Shown piece by piece: positions 1 to 7,137 of a stretch of DNA of 7,855 bases. Location: NCBI GenBank assembly GCA_945902255.1, contig CAMDMO010000070.1, forward strand, positions 1 through 7,855, given 5' to 3'. The translations under genes and the position numbers were made by a program. The notes under the pieces are model-generated. The model did no database searches. It saw only the letters and a list, made by a program, of their open reading frames with translations, and had not been told where the DNA came from. The stretch comes from Rickettsia typhi. GTDB lineage: Bacteria > Pseudomonadota > Alphaproteobacteria > Rickettsiales > UBA1997. Numbering within the stretch: the first letter of the stretch is position 1; every line of letters begins with the position of its first letter.

Positions 1-1539
1 TTGGAAGCATAAAAACTTTTCGTTGTATTTTTTTACCAACATTAAATTTTCAATACGAATTCCATATTCGCCTTCCTTATAAAATCCGGGTTCGTTAGAT
101 AAAATCATTCCTTCCTTTAACTCTTGATGGGCGCGTTTACTAATTCCGCAAGGCCCTTCATGAACTGATAAAAAACTTCCCACCCCGTGACCCGTGCCGT
201 GATCATAATCTTTGCCAGCCTGCCATAAATGAAAACGCGCCAGAACATCAAGCTGCGCGCCAGTTGTGCCTCGCGGAAATTTTACTCGCGCAATTGCAAT
301 ATGCCCCTTCAAAACTCTGGTAAAATCTTCGATCATTTCTTTGCTAGGCTTACCAATTGCAACGGTTCTAGTTACATCAGTGGTTGCCATATATTCACCA
401 AAATATTGACCACCAGAATCAATTAAATAAAGCGAATTTTTATTAAATTTTTTATTAGTTTTTTTAGAAGCGCGATAATGAATAACCGCGCCATTGCTAG
501 CAAAGCCAGATATTGAGGCAAAAGATGGATATAAAAAATTTGGATTTTCCCTTCTAAACTCTAAAAGCTTTTCTTCCGCTTTAATTTCATCAATTTCTTC
601 GCCATTTTTTATTGAATTTTCTAGCCAATATAAAAATTTGGTAAGCGCTAATCCATCGGCTTCATGAGCTTTTATCGCACCCTTAATTTCAACTTTATTT
701 TTAATTGATTTTAATAATTCAATTGGGCAATTTTTTAAAATTATTTCAAAATTATTTTTTTGTAATAACTGGTAAAGCCAGTAATTTGTAGTATTGGCGT
801 CAATTTGAATTTTTTTAACAGATTTACTCTTCATCAATTTTATCAAATCCGATAGAGATGGCAAATTCTCCTCATTGCCTTTTTTTGCTTCAAATAATTC
901 AACTTTACCATTTTTAAATAAGGCTCCATAGACTAAAAGCAAAGGTGAAAATTCAATGTCGCAGCCACGAATATTAAGCAACCAGCATAAATTTTCTGAT
1001 CTAGTAATTATCATTACATCAGCTTCAAGATTTTGTAAAACTTGCTTGATTTTAGAGGACGAATCAAGACCGCTAATTTTTTTCTCACAATGAAATATTG
1101 TTTTTTCTAACTGCAAAGGGCACTCTTTCCAAATCTCATCAACTGGATTTGACTCAAGCAAAACAAGCTTTGGAACTATTCTTTTAACTAAATTAACAAA
1201 GTTTATGCTGGATAATTTTGGATCAATTGCAAGATTTTTACCACCCCCTAAATTCTCTTCAAGCCATATTGGTAAGGACTTTTCAGCGATATTAATAATT
1301 TCAAATTCATCTAAATTAATTTCATTTTTAGCCTGCAAAATATATCTGCCATCGGTAAAAAAATAAGATTTTTTTTGACCAAAAATTATGTAAGCATTCG
1401 ACCCCGTGAATCCTGTCAAATATTGTATCTTCTTCTGATTTTCAGGCAAATATTCTGAGAAAAATTCATCGGAATTTGGCAACAAAAAATAGTCAATTTT
1501 TTGCTTTTTGAGAATTTGTTTTAGCGCTTTGATTTTCAA
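1..1539 (-). CDS. pepP: Xaa-Pro aminopeptidase (aminopeptidase P, M24B family), C-terminus cut by window edge
   Basis: A cytosolic metallopeptidase that removes the N-terminal residue from peptides with proline in second position. The minus frame is open for 513 codons from 1539 to the window edge with no stop. Early residues read YLTGFTGSNAYIIF, typical of the first creatinase-like domain; WLLNIRG lies near 180-200. The C-terminal pita-bread domain carries all five expected metal ligands: D374 (DSGGQY), D388 (TTDVTRT), H451 (HGTGHGVG), E483 (SNEPG) and E497 (RIEN). Family members of the long, three-domain type run to about 590-600 residues, so roughly 80 C-terminal residues lie outside. The start is taken as TTG at 1539 because an in-frame TAA lies two codons upstream and homology begins at once; no Shine-Dalgarno is visible. 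The loop between the two aspartates is three residues longer than I expect for the family. It is transcribed divergently from radA. Family assignment is firm; the exact start is less sure. Confidence 0.95.
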   Translation of the reverse strand, partial: MKIKALKQILKKQKIDYFLLPNSDEFFSEYLPENQKKIQYLTGFTGSNAYIIFGQKKSYFFTDGRYILQAKNEINLDEFEIINIAEKSLPIWLEENLGGGKNLAIDPKLSSINFVNLVKRIVPKLVLLESNPVDEIWKECPLQLEKTIFHCEKKISGLDSSSKIKQVLQNLEADVMIITRSENLCWLLNIRGCDIEFSPLLLVYGALFKNGKVELFEAKKGNEENLPSLSDLIKLMKSKSVKKIQIDANTTNYWLYQLLQKNNFEIILKNCPIELLKSIKNKVEIKGAIKAHEADGLALTKFLYWLENSIKNGEEIDEIKAEEKLLEFRRENPNFLYPSFASISGFASNGAVIHYRASKKTNKKFNKNSLYLIDSGGQYFGEYMATTDVTRTVAIGKPSKEMIEDFTRVLKGHIAIARVKFPRGTTGAQLDVLARFHLWQAGKDYDHGTGHGVGSFLSVHEGPCGISKRAHQELKEGMILSNEPGFYKEGEYGIRIENLMLVKKYNEKFLCFQ

Positions 1540-1611
1540 AATTTAAATATATTATTTATGGATCACCCTTCTGTCTTGGTCGAAGGTTTATACCACTTAT
1601 TTAATTAAACC
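1540..1611. promoter_or_regulatory. Divergent intergenic region between pepP and radA
   Basis: This 72-bp gap must hold the promoters of both divergent genes unless these lie inside the coding regions. The part next to pepP is AT-rich (ATTTAAATATATTATTTATG at 1541-1560). GGTTTA at 1585-1590 and TAAACC at 1606-1611 form a 6-bp inverted repeat with a 15-base loop, ending directly at the radA ATG. A weak -35-like TTGGTC starts at 1576, but I could not pair it with a convincing -10 box. No Shine-Dalgarno is visible for either gene. The regulatory role is inferred from position only. Confidence 0.4.
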
Positions 1612-3018
1612 ATGTCAAAGAAAAAAACAGCATATTCTTGTCAAACTTGCGGATCGATACATTTTAAATGGGCTGGAAAATGTCCTGATTGCGGAGCTTG
1701 GAACAGCATGGTGGAAGAGTTTGCTGAAGGTGGGTCATCACATTTTACCAGAATTGTTGAAGATAAAAAAACCAAAAATTCCTCTGATAAAAAAATTGAA
1801 TTAGTAAAATTAAATGGTGAGGCGCAAGATTTTCCGCGCGTAAAAACTAATATTGGCGAGCTTGATCGTGTGCTTGGAGGCGGCTTAGTTCAAGGCTCCG
1901 TAGTTTTAATTGGTGGCGATCCAGGAATCGGAAAATCTACATTACTCTTACAAACCGCTGATAGTTTAGCTAAAGCAAAAAACCAAATAATCTATATTTC
2001 TGGCGAAGAGTCAGTTGATCAAGTTCGCCTTAGAGCCAAAAGAATGGGCGTTGTTGAAGATTCCATTGAACTTGCCGCAACCACAAATGTTAGTGAAATT
2101 ATCTCTTCAATAAAACCAGGTAAAAAGCCAACTATTGTAATTATCGACTCAATTCAAACCATGTTTTTGGAAGAGCTTGCTTCAGCTCCCGGAACTGTTT
2201 CACAGGTGCGCGCCGCCGCTGGCGAATTAACTATTTTTGCTAAAAAAAATAATATCACCTTGTTAATTGTAAGCCATGTTACAAAAGACGGTCAAATCGC
2301 TGGCCCTAAGGTTTTAGAGCATATGGTTGATACTGTTTTATATTTTGAAGGTGAAAAAGATTTACATTTTAGAATTTTACGCACCGTAAAAAATCGCTTC
2401 GGCGCCGCCAATGAAATTGGCGTATTTGAAATGAATGAAGTTGGTTTATCTGAGGTAACTAATCCCAGTGAATTATTTTTAACCTCTTATGAGCGCGAAA
2501 CCAGTGGCACCGCGGTATTCGCCGGAATTGAAGGCACTCGCCCATTACTTGCAGAAATTCAAGCCTTAGTTTCTCCATCTTTTATACCAACACCTAGACG
2601 CGCAGTTGTTGGCTGGGATCAGAATCGTCTTGCAATGATTATTGCGGTTTTAAATAATCGTTTTGGTCTAAATTTATTTGATAAAGAAGTTTATTTAAAT
2701 GTGGTTGGCGGATTAAAAATTGAAGAAACCGCCGCTGATTTAGCCGTGGCTTGCGCCTTAATTTCTGCAGCTCGAGATATTGCATTGCCGTCCTCTGCAA
2801 TTGCAATTGGAGAAATTGGCTTAAGCGGCGAAATTCGTATGGTTAGCAATTTAGAAGGAAGATTAAAAGAAGCTGCAAAGCTTGGATTCAAGAAATGCCT
2901 GATTCCGCAAGCTAACGAAAAAAATAAAAATTTTTCCAATTTAAAAAAATCTTTACCAGAATTAGAGTTATTTTTAATTTCTCACATTCGAGATTTAGCA
3001 AAATTTTTTAAAAAATAA
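1612..3018 (+). CDS. radA: DNA repair and branch-migration protein RadA (Sms)
   Basis: RadA is a RecA-like ATPase that promotes branch migration of recombination intermediates and helps RecA-dependent repair; it acts in the cytosol on DNA. The 468 residues match the family's usual length (about 450-460). An N-terminal zinc finger has C10, C13, C24 and C27 with the conserved KWAGKCPDCG. The RecA-like core has Walker A GGDPGIGKST (101-110) and Walker B IVIIDS (175-180). The family signature KNRFG is at 260-264. The C-terminal Lon-protease-like domain, about 320-450, includes LNVVGGLKI and the EIGLSGEIR segment and is not expected to be proteolytic. ATG at 1612 puts the zinc finger at the normal distance from the N-terminus. 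No Shine-Dalgarno precedes it. The gene is followed after 4 bp by the cupredoxin-fold gene, probably on the same transcript. Identification is secure. Confidence 0.98.
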   Translation: MSKKKTAYSCQTCGSIHFKWAGKCPDCGAWNSMVEEFAEGGSSHFTRIVEDKKTKNSSDKKIELVKLNGEAQDFPRVKTNIGELDRVLGGGLVQGSVVLIGGDPGIGKSTLLLQTADSLAKAKNQIIYISGEESVDQVRLRAKRMGVVEDSIELAATTNVSEIISSIKPGKKPTIVIIDSIQTMFLEELASAPGTVSQVRAAAGELTIFAKKNNITLLIVSHVTKDGQIAGPKVLEHMVDTVLYFEGEKDLHFRILRTVKNRFGAANEIGVFEMNEVGLSEVTNPSELFLTSYERETSGTAVFAGIEGTRPLLAEIQALVSPSFIPTPRRAVVGWDQNRLAMIIAVLNNRFGLNLFDKEVYLNVVGGLKIEETAADLAVACALISAARDIALPSSAIAIGEIGLSGEIRMVSNLEGRLKEAAKLGFKKCLIPQANEKNKNFSNLKKSLPELELFLISHIRDLAKFFKK

Positions 3019-3022
3019 ATTT

Positions 3023-3349
3023 ATGAAAAGAGTGTTATTATTGTTTATTTTTCTTCTTACTCAGCCAGCTTTTGCCTCAGATAAGGAATATTTAATTCAG
3101 ATAAAAAATCATCAATTTGAGCCAGCTTTAATTGAAGTTGCGGCGGGTGAAAAATTTACCTTAATTATAGAAAATCTAGATAAAACGCTAGAGGAGTTTG
3201 AAAGCAGCGATTTAAGAAAAGAAAAATTAGTTGGCGGTGGGAAAAAAATTACTATCGCAATTCAGCCTTTAAAATCAGGGGAATATAAGTTTTTTGGCGA
3301 CTTTCACCAAAAAACAGCGCAGGGTAAAATTTTATCTGTGGCTCACTAG
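3023..3349 (+). CDS. Secreted cupredoxin-fold protein (Cupredoxin_1 type, FTR1/P19-associated family)
   Basis: A small 108-residue protein with a clear signal peptide (MKRVLLLFIFLLTQPAFA, probable cut after A18), so the mature domain of about 90 residues should be periplasmic. The mature part looks like one cupredoxin beta-sandwich: IKNHQFEPALIEVAAGEKF (27-45), EEFES (57-61), GGGKKITI (71-78) and LKSGEYKFFGDFH (83-95). This pattern fits the group often encoded next to FTR1-type iron permeases and P19-like proteins, which suggests a metal-related periplasmic role by family context. The protein has no cysteine and no methionine apart from the start, so a classical type 1 blue-copper site is not possible. 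H30, E57, E58, E60, D93 and H95 are candidate metal or interaction residues. No iron permease gene is seen in the window. It starts 4 bp after the radA stop without a Shine-Dalgarno and converges on the DUF2207 gene. Fold assignment is fairly sure; function is unproven. Confidence 0.85.
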   Translation: MKRVLLLFIFLLTQPAFASDKEYLIQIKNHQFEPALIEVAAGEKFTLIIENLDKTLEEFESSDLRKEKLVGGGKKITIAIQPLKSGEYKFFGDFHQKTAQGKILSVAH

Positions 3350-3363
3350 TTTACGGCCTTTCC

Positions 3364-5220
3364 TTACCAGCCGCCGCCTCCTCCACCTCCAGATCCACCT
3401 CCAGAAGATCCTCCGCCAGAAGAGGCTCCCGAAGCGCCCGAGCCTCCTGCAGCTTTAATTTCATTTGCTAAAGCACTTGATATTTGAGATGTGATTTGAG
3501 AATCAATATTCGCTATATTAAAATTAGTGACGGCACTTCCTACATACCAAAGAGGTATATAAGACATATTATTTTGATTTATTGAAGTCGCCTTAGAAAC
3601 TGAATCAGAAAATTTTTGCGCCCATTTATTTTCAACTTTAAGCGCCATTGCATAAGGTAAATATTTCTCAAAAACCTCGGGCGTAACATCTTTTCCAGCG
3701 TAAGAAGTAGACATCTCAAGCAAATTCTTTTCTGCCACCTCTAAATACATTTTAAAACCCAAGATTTTATCTAGAACTTCCCTACCCTTCTTGGTTGGTG
3801 CTTTCAATAAGAATGAAAATAAAGCATTCATCACAATTGCAGATATCGCAAAAATCTTTTGCAAGTAATCTAGATTTTGCAATATTAAAAACGCTGCCGC
3901 TGTTAAGAATGCTGCAAGAATAACTTTAACCAATAATTTGTTTTTTGATATTTTTCCAAAAAACGCTATCATTGTACCAAGAAAAATAAAAACTACCGCT
4001 TCCGCTTTAAAACCAACAACACCTGCGCTAATAATTAAGCCAGCTAAAAAATAGCCACTATTTTCTGCAAAATAATTCTCACCATATTCTAAAATTAGGC
4101 TTTTTTCACATTCTCTAAATGCAGGAACCAAATCTTGACCTTTTTGTCTAAATATAAGCTCATTAAATATTGATGTTTCGCTATTGGGTGATGCAATTAC
4201 TTCCCACACCTTCCCTTCCTCATTTGACAAATCATCAAATTTGCCATCGATTTTTTCTAGGCTAATCTTTTTCTTACCAAACAAGCCAGCCGCTTCAACT
4301 TTAATTTTTAAATATCCCTTAACCGCCATATTAACCAAAGCAACTGAAAATAATCGGGGAGCATCTGGACTTCCTTGACTAAAAATATGTCCAACTCCAG
4401 CAGGGGAAATTCCCACCGGAGGTTCAAATAAAGGAATTATAGTGCCTTTTTTTGGATCTCTGCCAAATTTATTCCATATGATTAGATAATATATCAATGC
4501 CGCAAGTAAAGCTAACACTGCCAAGCCATATTGTAATAATATTTTTACAAAATTGCTTTTTTGATTTACGACTCCTTTTGGAAAGGTAGCGGCAACGGTT
4601 AATCCCTGATTCGGCCCCAAAGCCTTATTGGTTGTAAAAACTAAATTATTATTTTGATCAAAATTAACATCATAATCACTGCCTTTGTCACCCAGCAACC
4701 CAGTGTAAGCATCTTTATTGATTATCTTTGCGGCACCTGGAAGGTGTATTGTTGCAATCGCTTTTTCAATTTCAAAATTCCAGCCATTTCCTGTAACATT
4801 CCAATAAATTTCATCATAATTTTTAAAGAAAAATAGCTGATCTATCGCTTTATATGTAATTTCATAATCATAAATTCCAGGATTTAAAAAAACATTTTCC
4901 TGACCAATTCTAATTATTAAAAAACCATTTTCTGTACTTAATTCATAGGGCTCCGCTACGCCATTCTTTTTTACAGATAACACTTTGTAATCAAAGCGAT
5001 ATTCTTGATTGCCCAACGGCAAATATCGAAATATGCCTCTTTTTATTTGATCGTCATTTGCGACAATTTTTATATCTTCTCTAACTTCAATATCGGAATC
5101 TTTAGTAATATTAATATCACTAGAAAACTCCAATATTCTCTCTCTTTCAACTTCGGCAAAAACCGGATTAGAAGAAGCAAGAACAGAAATTAAGACTATG
5201 AAAAATATTTTTAACTTCAT
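3364..5220 (-). CDS. DUF2207 family membrane protein with glycine-rich C-terminal tail
   Basis: A predicted inner-membrane protein of 618 residues. A signal peptide (residues 1-22, cut likely after VFA) is followed by an exported DUF2207 domain with RGIFRYLP (61-68) and NVTGNGWNFEIEKA (141-154). A transmembrane helix spans about 225-249. Then comes the conserved cytoplasm-side GRDPKKGTIIPLFEPP (253-268). Further hydrophobic segments lie at about 391-422 and 430-472. A conserved soluble part follows (GFKMYLEVAE 488-497; FEKYLPYAMALKVENKW 517-533), then a Gly/Ser tail ending in Trp (592-618). The frame stays open upstream to a TTG at 5325, but that would overlap lemA and add 35 unlike residues before the signal peptide; ATG at 5220 is preferred. 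It lies 19 bp after lemA, a pairing seen in many bacteria. The biochemical role is unknown; a joint envelope function with LemA is inferred from context. Confidence 0.93.
   Translation of the reverse strand: MKLKIFFIVLISVLASSNPVFAEVERERILEFSSDINITKDSDIEVREDIKIVANDDQIKRGIFRYLPLGNQEYRFDYKVLSVKKNGVAEPYELSTENGFLIIRIGQENVFLNPGIYDYEITYKAIDQLFFFKNYDEIYWNVTGNGWNFEIEKAIATIHLPGAAKIINKDAYTGLLGDKGSDYDVNFDQNNNLVFTTNKALGPNQGLTVAATFPKGVVNQKSNFVKILLQYGLAVLALLAALIYYLIIWNKFGRDPKKGTIIPLFEPPVGISPAGVGHIFSQGSPDAPRLFSVALVNMAVKGYLKIKVEAAGLFGKKKISLEKIDGKFDDLSNEEGKVWEVIASPNSETSIFNELIFRQKGQDLVPAFRECEKSLILEYGENYFAENSGYFLAGLIISAGVVGFKAEAVVFIFLGTMIAFFGKISKNKLLVKVILAAFLTAAAFLILQNLDYLQKIFAISAIVMNALFSFLLKAPTKKGREVLDKILGFKMYLEVAEKNLLEMSTSYAGKDVTPEVFEKYLPYAMALKVENKWAQKFSDSVSKATSINQNNMSYIPLWYVGSAVTNFNIANIDSQITSQISSALANEIKAAGGSGASGASSGGGSSGGGSGGGGGGGW
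3367..3447 (-). repeat. Low-complexity Gly/Ser-coding tract (C-terminal tail of the DUF2207 protein)
   Basis: The last 27 codons of the DUF2207 gene encode almost only glycine and serine with a few alanines, in GGGS/SGGG units, ending in seven glycines and a tryptophan. The tract is clearly richer in G+C than the surrounding DNA because of the glycine codons. Gly-rich tails ending in an aromatic residue are common in this family, so it is probably a real flexible tail rather than a sequencing fault. Confidence 0.8.
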
Positions 5221-5239
5221 TTTTAAAAAAGAGAAATTT

Positions 5240-5800
5240 TTAGAATTTGACCTGCACAACCTCTCTTTCTGCGGCATTAGTGATTTCAAAATATGGCTCT
5301 GATTTAAATCCAAAATTTTTAGCAATAATGTTATTAGGAAAAGATTCTATTATAATATTTAAATCGCGCACCGAACCATTATAATAACGCCTCGCCATTT
5401 GAATTTGGTTTTCAATTTCTACCAAATTTTGCTGCAGTGCGATAAAATTTTGATTAGCCTTTAGATCAGGATAGCCTTCCACCGTAACTAATAATTTTCC
5501 CAAAGCTCCGGAAAGCAAAGATTCAGCTTGAGTTCTATCTTGAACTGAAGAGTTTTGAGTTTTTTGACAATTCGATCTCAAGGCTACAACTTCATTTAAA
5601 ACCTTATCCTCGTGCTTAACATAACCCTTCACCGTTTCAATTAAGTTAGGAATAACATCAACCCTTCTTTTTAACTGCACATCAATTCCACTCCATCCTT
5701 CTTTTACTTTTTGGCGATTATTTATTAGCTTATTATAAACCGTTACAAGCCACAATATTGTAGCCGCAAAAATGGCAAGAGATATGGTTAATATATTCAT
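5240..5800 (-). CDS. lemA: LemA family protein
   Basis: LemA proteins are small membrane-anchored helical proteins with N-terminus out and a coiled helical body; their molecular function is not settled. From ATG at 5800 the product has 186 residues, the usual size. One N-terminal transmembrane helix (about 3-20) is followed by the family's hallmark stretch: VYNKLINNRQKVKEGWSGID (21-40), VQLKRRVDVIPNLIETVKGY (41-60), then YPDLKANQNFIALQ (110-123), ARRYYNGSV (136-144) and FPNNIIAKNFGFK (154-166). A TTG ten codons upstream (5830) is also in frame but would add a polar leader before the membrane helix, so the ATG is preferred. No Shine-Dalgarno precedes it. The DUF2207 gene follows after 19 bp, very likely in the same operon, and the two products probably act together at the membrane. 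Family assignment is secure. Confidence 0.96.
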   Translation of the reverse strand: MNILTISLAIFAATILWLVTVYNKLINNRQKVKEGWSGIDVQLKRRVDVIPNLIETVKGYVKHEDKVLNEVVALRSNCQKTQNSSVQDRTQAESLLSGALGKLLVTVEGYPDLKANQNFIALQQNLVEIENQIQMARRYYNGSVRDLNIIIESFPNNIIAKNFGFKSEPYFEITNAAEREVVQVKF

Positions 5801-5875
5801 TTGATTAGTATTTTTATTAAAGACTCGCAAGATTCAGATAACCAGCATTACTATAATTTGCAACGACTATTAACT
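5801..5875 (-). promoter_or_regulatory. Gap between waaA and lemA
   Basis: This 75-bp gap is the longest in the minus-strand run, so a promoter for the lemA-DUF2207 pair may lie here. I see a -35-like TTGCAA on the minus strand, at 5856-5861, but no well-placed -10 box. There is no hairpin with a T tract that would mark a terminator for waaA. Read-through from waaA remains possible. Confidence 0.3.
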
Positions 5876-7135
5876 TCAAACTTTCAAAACTTGATCAATT
5901 TTTAAAACTATTTTTTTAGAAATATCTTCTGAGCTTTCCATTAATAATGACGCATTGCGAGATAGTTTTTTACATATTTCCTGATTTTGAAATAAATCTT
6001 TTACATTTTTAAATAATTCATCGGACGAATTAATCATTATGCAAGCTTCATTTTTTTCTAATTTCTGATAAATTTCTCTAAAATTTGCAACGCCACGACC
6101 AGAGATTGCAGCGCATCCAAGTCTAATCGCCTCAAAAGGATTATGACCACCAATTTCAAATAAAGAGCCGCCAATAAAAGCGAATGGAGAAATGGAATAG
6201 AAAATTCCAAGTTCTCCGAGCGTATCTACCAAATAAATTTCAACATCATTTGAGATTGCAGAGCCATTGGTTCTTTGAGAAAATTTTATATCACCAAATA
6301 AAGACTTTACTTCTTCCGCTCGTTTTGGATGACGCAAAATTATAATAGTTAAAAGATTGGGAAATTCTTTTTTTAATTTTTTGTGTAGATCAATTATTAT
6401 CTCCTCTTCGTCCTTGTGAGTGCTTGCAGCGACAAAGATTTTTCTATTCACGGTTTGAGATTTTATTTTTTGCAATTCATCATAATTAATCGCTAAATTT
6501 TGCGCCTGAGATTTTAAATTTCCGTAAAATAAAGCTTCTTGATTGCTCAACTTTTCAAAGCACTCCTTGTCTTCCTTCATTTGAACAAAAATTGCCGAAA
6601 AATAATTAAAAATATCAAAACCTATTTTTTTAGCCAAATACCATTTTTTAAAAGATTTTTTTGAGACCCTGGCATTAACTAAAAAAGTTTTAATATCAGC
6701 CTTGCGCGCTTCACAAATAAGGTTTGGCCAAATTTCTGATTCTACAAAAATTGCCGCAGACATTCGCCAATATTCTAAAAAATCTTTAACGCAAAAATAT
6801 GAATCAATTGGCAAAAATTGATGAAAAACTCGACCTTTAAAATCAGGAATCTTTTTAGCAATTATTGATGCAGAAGTTAGAGTTGTGGTAGTAAAAAGAA
6901 TTGAAGTAGTTGGGAAAAATTTTAATAATTCTTCAATTAAAATTAGAGATGAATTAGCTTCGCCAACACTAACCGCATGAAGCCAAATAACTTGACCTTC
7001 TGGCCTTGCAATTGAAGCCTTGCCTAAGCGCTCTTTAATTCGATTGCCGTCTTCCTTCTTTTTAAAAAGACGATAAATCAAATAAAATTCTAGAAAAGGA
7101 TAAAGTAAAATTGAGAGAATTCGATAAAATGCCAT
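5876..7135 (-). CDS. waaA: 3-deoxy-D-manno-octulosonic acid (Kdo) transferase
   Basis: WaaA (KdtA) transfers Kdo from CMP-Kdo to the lipid A precursor on the cytosolic face of the inner membrane, the first step of LPS core assembly. The 419 residues fit the family (about 420-430). An N-terminal hydrophobic segment (about 4-22) serves as membrane anchor. KERLGK (34-39) sits where the catalytic glutamate is expected (E35 by position). Then follow IWLHAVSVGE (50-59), FTTTTLTS (81-88), VESEIWPN (131-138) and NARVSKKS (154-161). The C-terminal GT-B domain has STHKDEEE (238-245), RHPKR (268-272) and the donor-site segment GGSLFEIGGHNPFEA (322-336). It starts 2 bp after the stop of the ubiH-like gene, implying co-transcription. 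Many alphaproteobacteria have lpxK next to waaA; here lemA follows instead. Whether it adds one or two Kdo residues cannot be read from the sequence. Confidence 0.97.
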   Translation of the reverse strand: MAFYRILSILLYPFLEFYLIYRLFKKKEDGNRIKERLGKASIARPEGQVIWLHAVSVGEANSSLILIEELLKFFPTTSILFTTTTLTSASIIAKKIPDFKGRVFHQFLPIDSYFCVKDFLEYWRMSAAIFVESEIWPNLICEARKADIKTFLVNARVSKKSFKKWYLAKKIGFDIFNYFSAIFVQMKEDKECFEKLSNQEALFYGNLKSQAQNLAINYDELQKIKSQTVNRKIFVAASTHKDEEEIIIDLHKKLKKEFPNLLTIIILRHPKRAEEVKSLFGDIKFSQRTNGSAISNDVEIYLVDTLGELGIFYSISPFAFIGGSLFEIGGHNPFEAIRLGCAAISGRGVANFREIYQKLEKNEACIMINSSDELFKNVKDLFQNQEICKKLSRNASLLMESSEDISKKIVLKIDQVLKV

Positions 7136-7137
7136 AA

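Noticed and set aside
229..426. Plus-strand open frame of 65 codons inside pepP
   Set aside because: It lies antisense to the highly conserved metal-binding region of pepP, has no recognisable domain and no ribosome binding site.
1..1539. Possible frameshift or decay of pepP, since no complete frame is closed here
   Set aside because: Translation of the whole stretch shows one uninterrupted frame with all metal ligands; it simply runs off the window edge.
2691..2939. Minus-strand open frame of 82 codons inside radA
   Set aside because: It is antisense to the conserved Lon-like domain of radA and resembles no known protein.
3350..3363. Bidirectional terminator between the convergent genes
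   Set aside because: The 14-bp gap has no inverted repeat or T tract that would support a hairpin terminator.
4184..5193. Three plus-strand open frames (4184-4378, 4654-4836, 5005-5193) inside the DUF2207 gene
   Set aside because: All are antisense to a gene with clear family motifs, and their products look random.
5221..5325. N-terminal extension of the DUF2207 protein from TTG at 5325
   Set aside because: It would overlap lemA by 86 bases and place 35 unrelated residues before a good signal peptide; the ATG at 5220 fits better.
5801..5830. N-terminal extension of LemA from TTG at 5830
   Set aside because: It adds a ten-residue polar leader before the membrane helix; the ATG at 5800 gives the usual family N-terminus.
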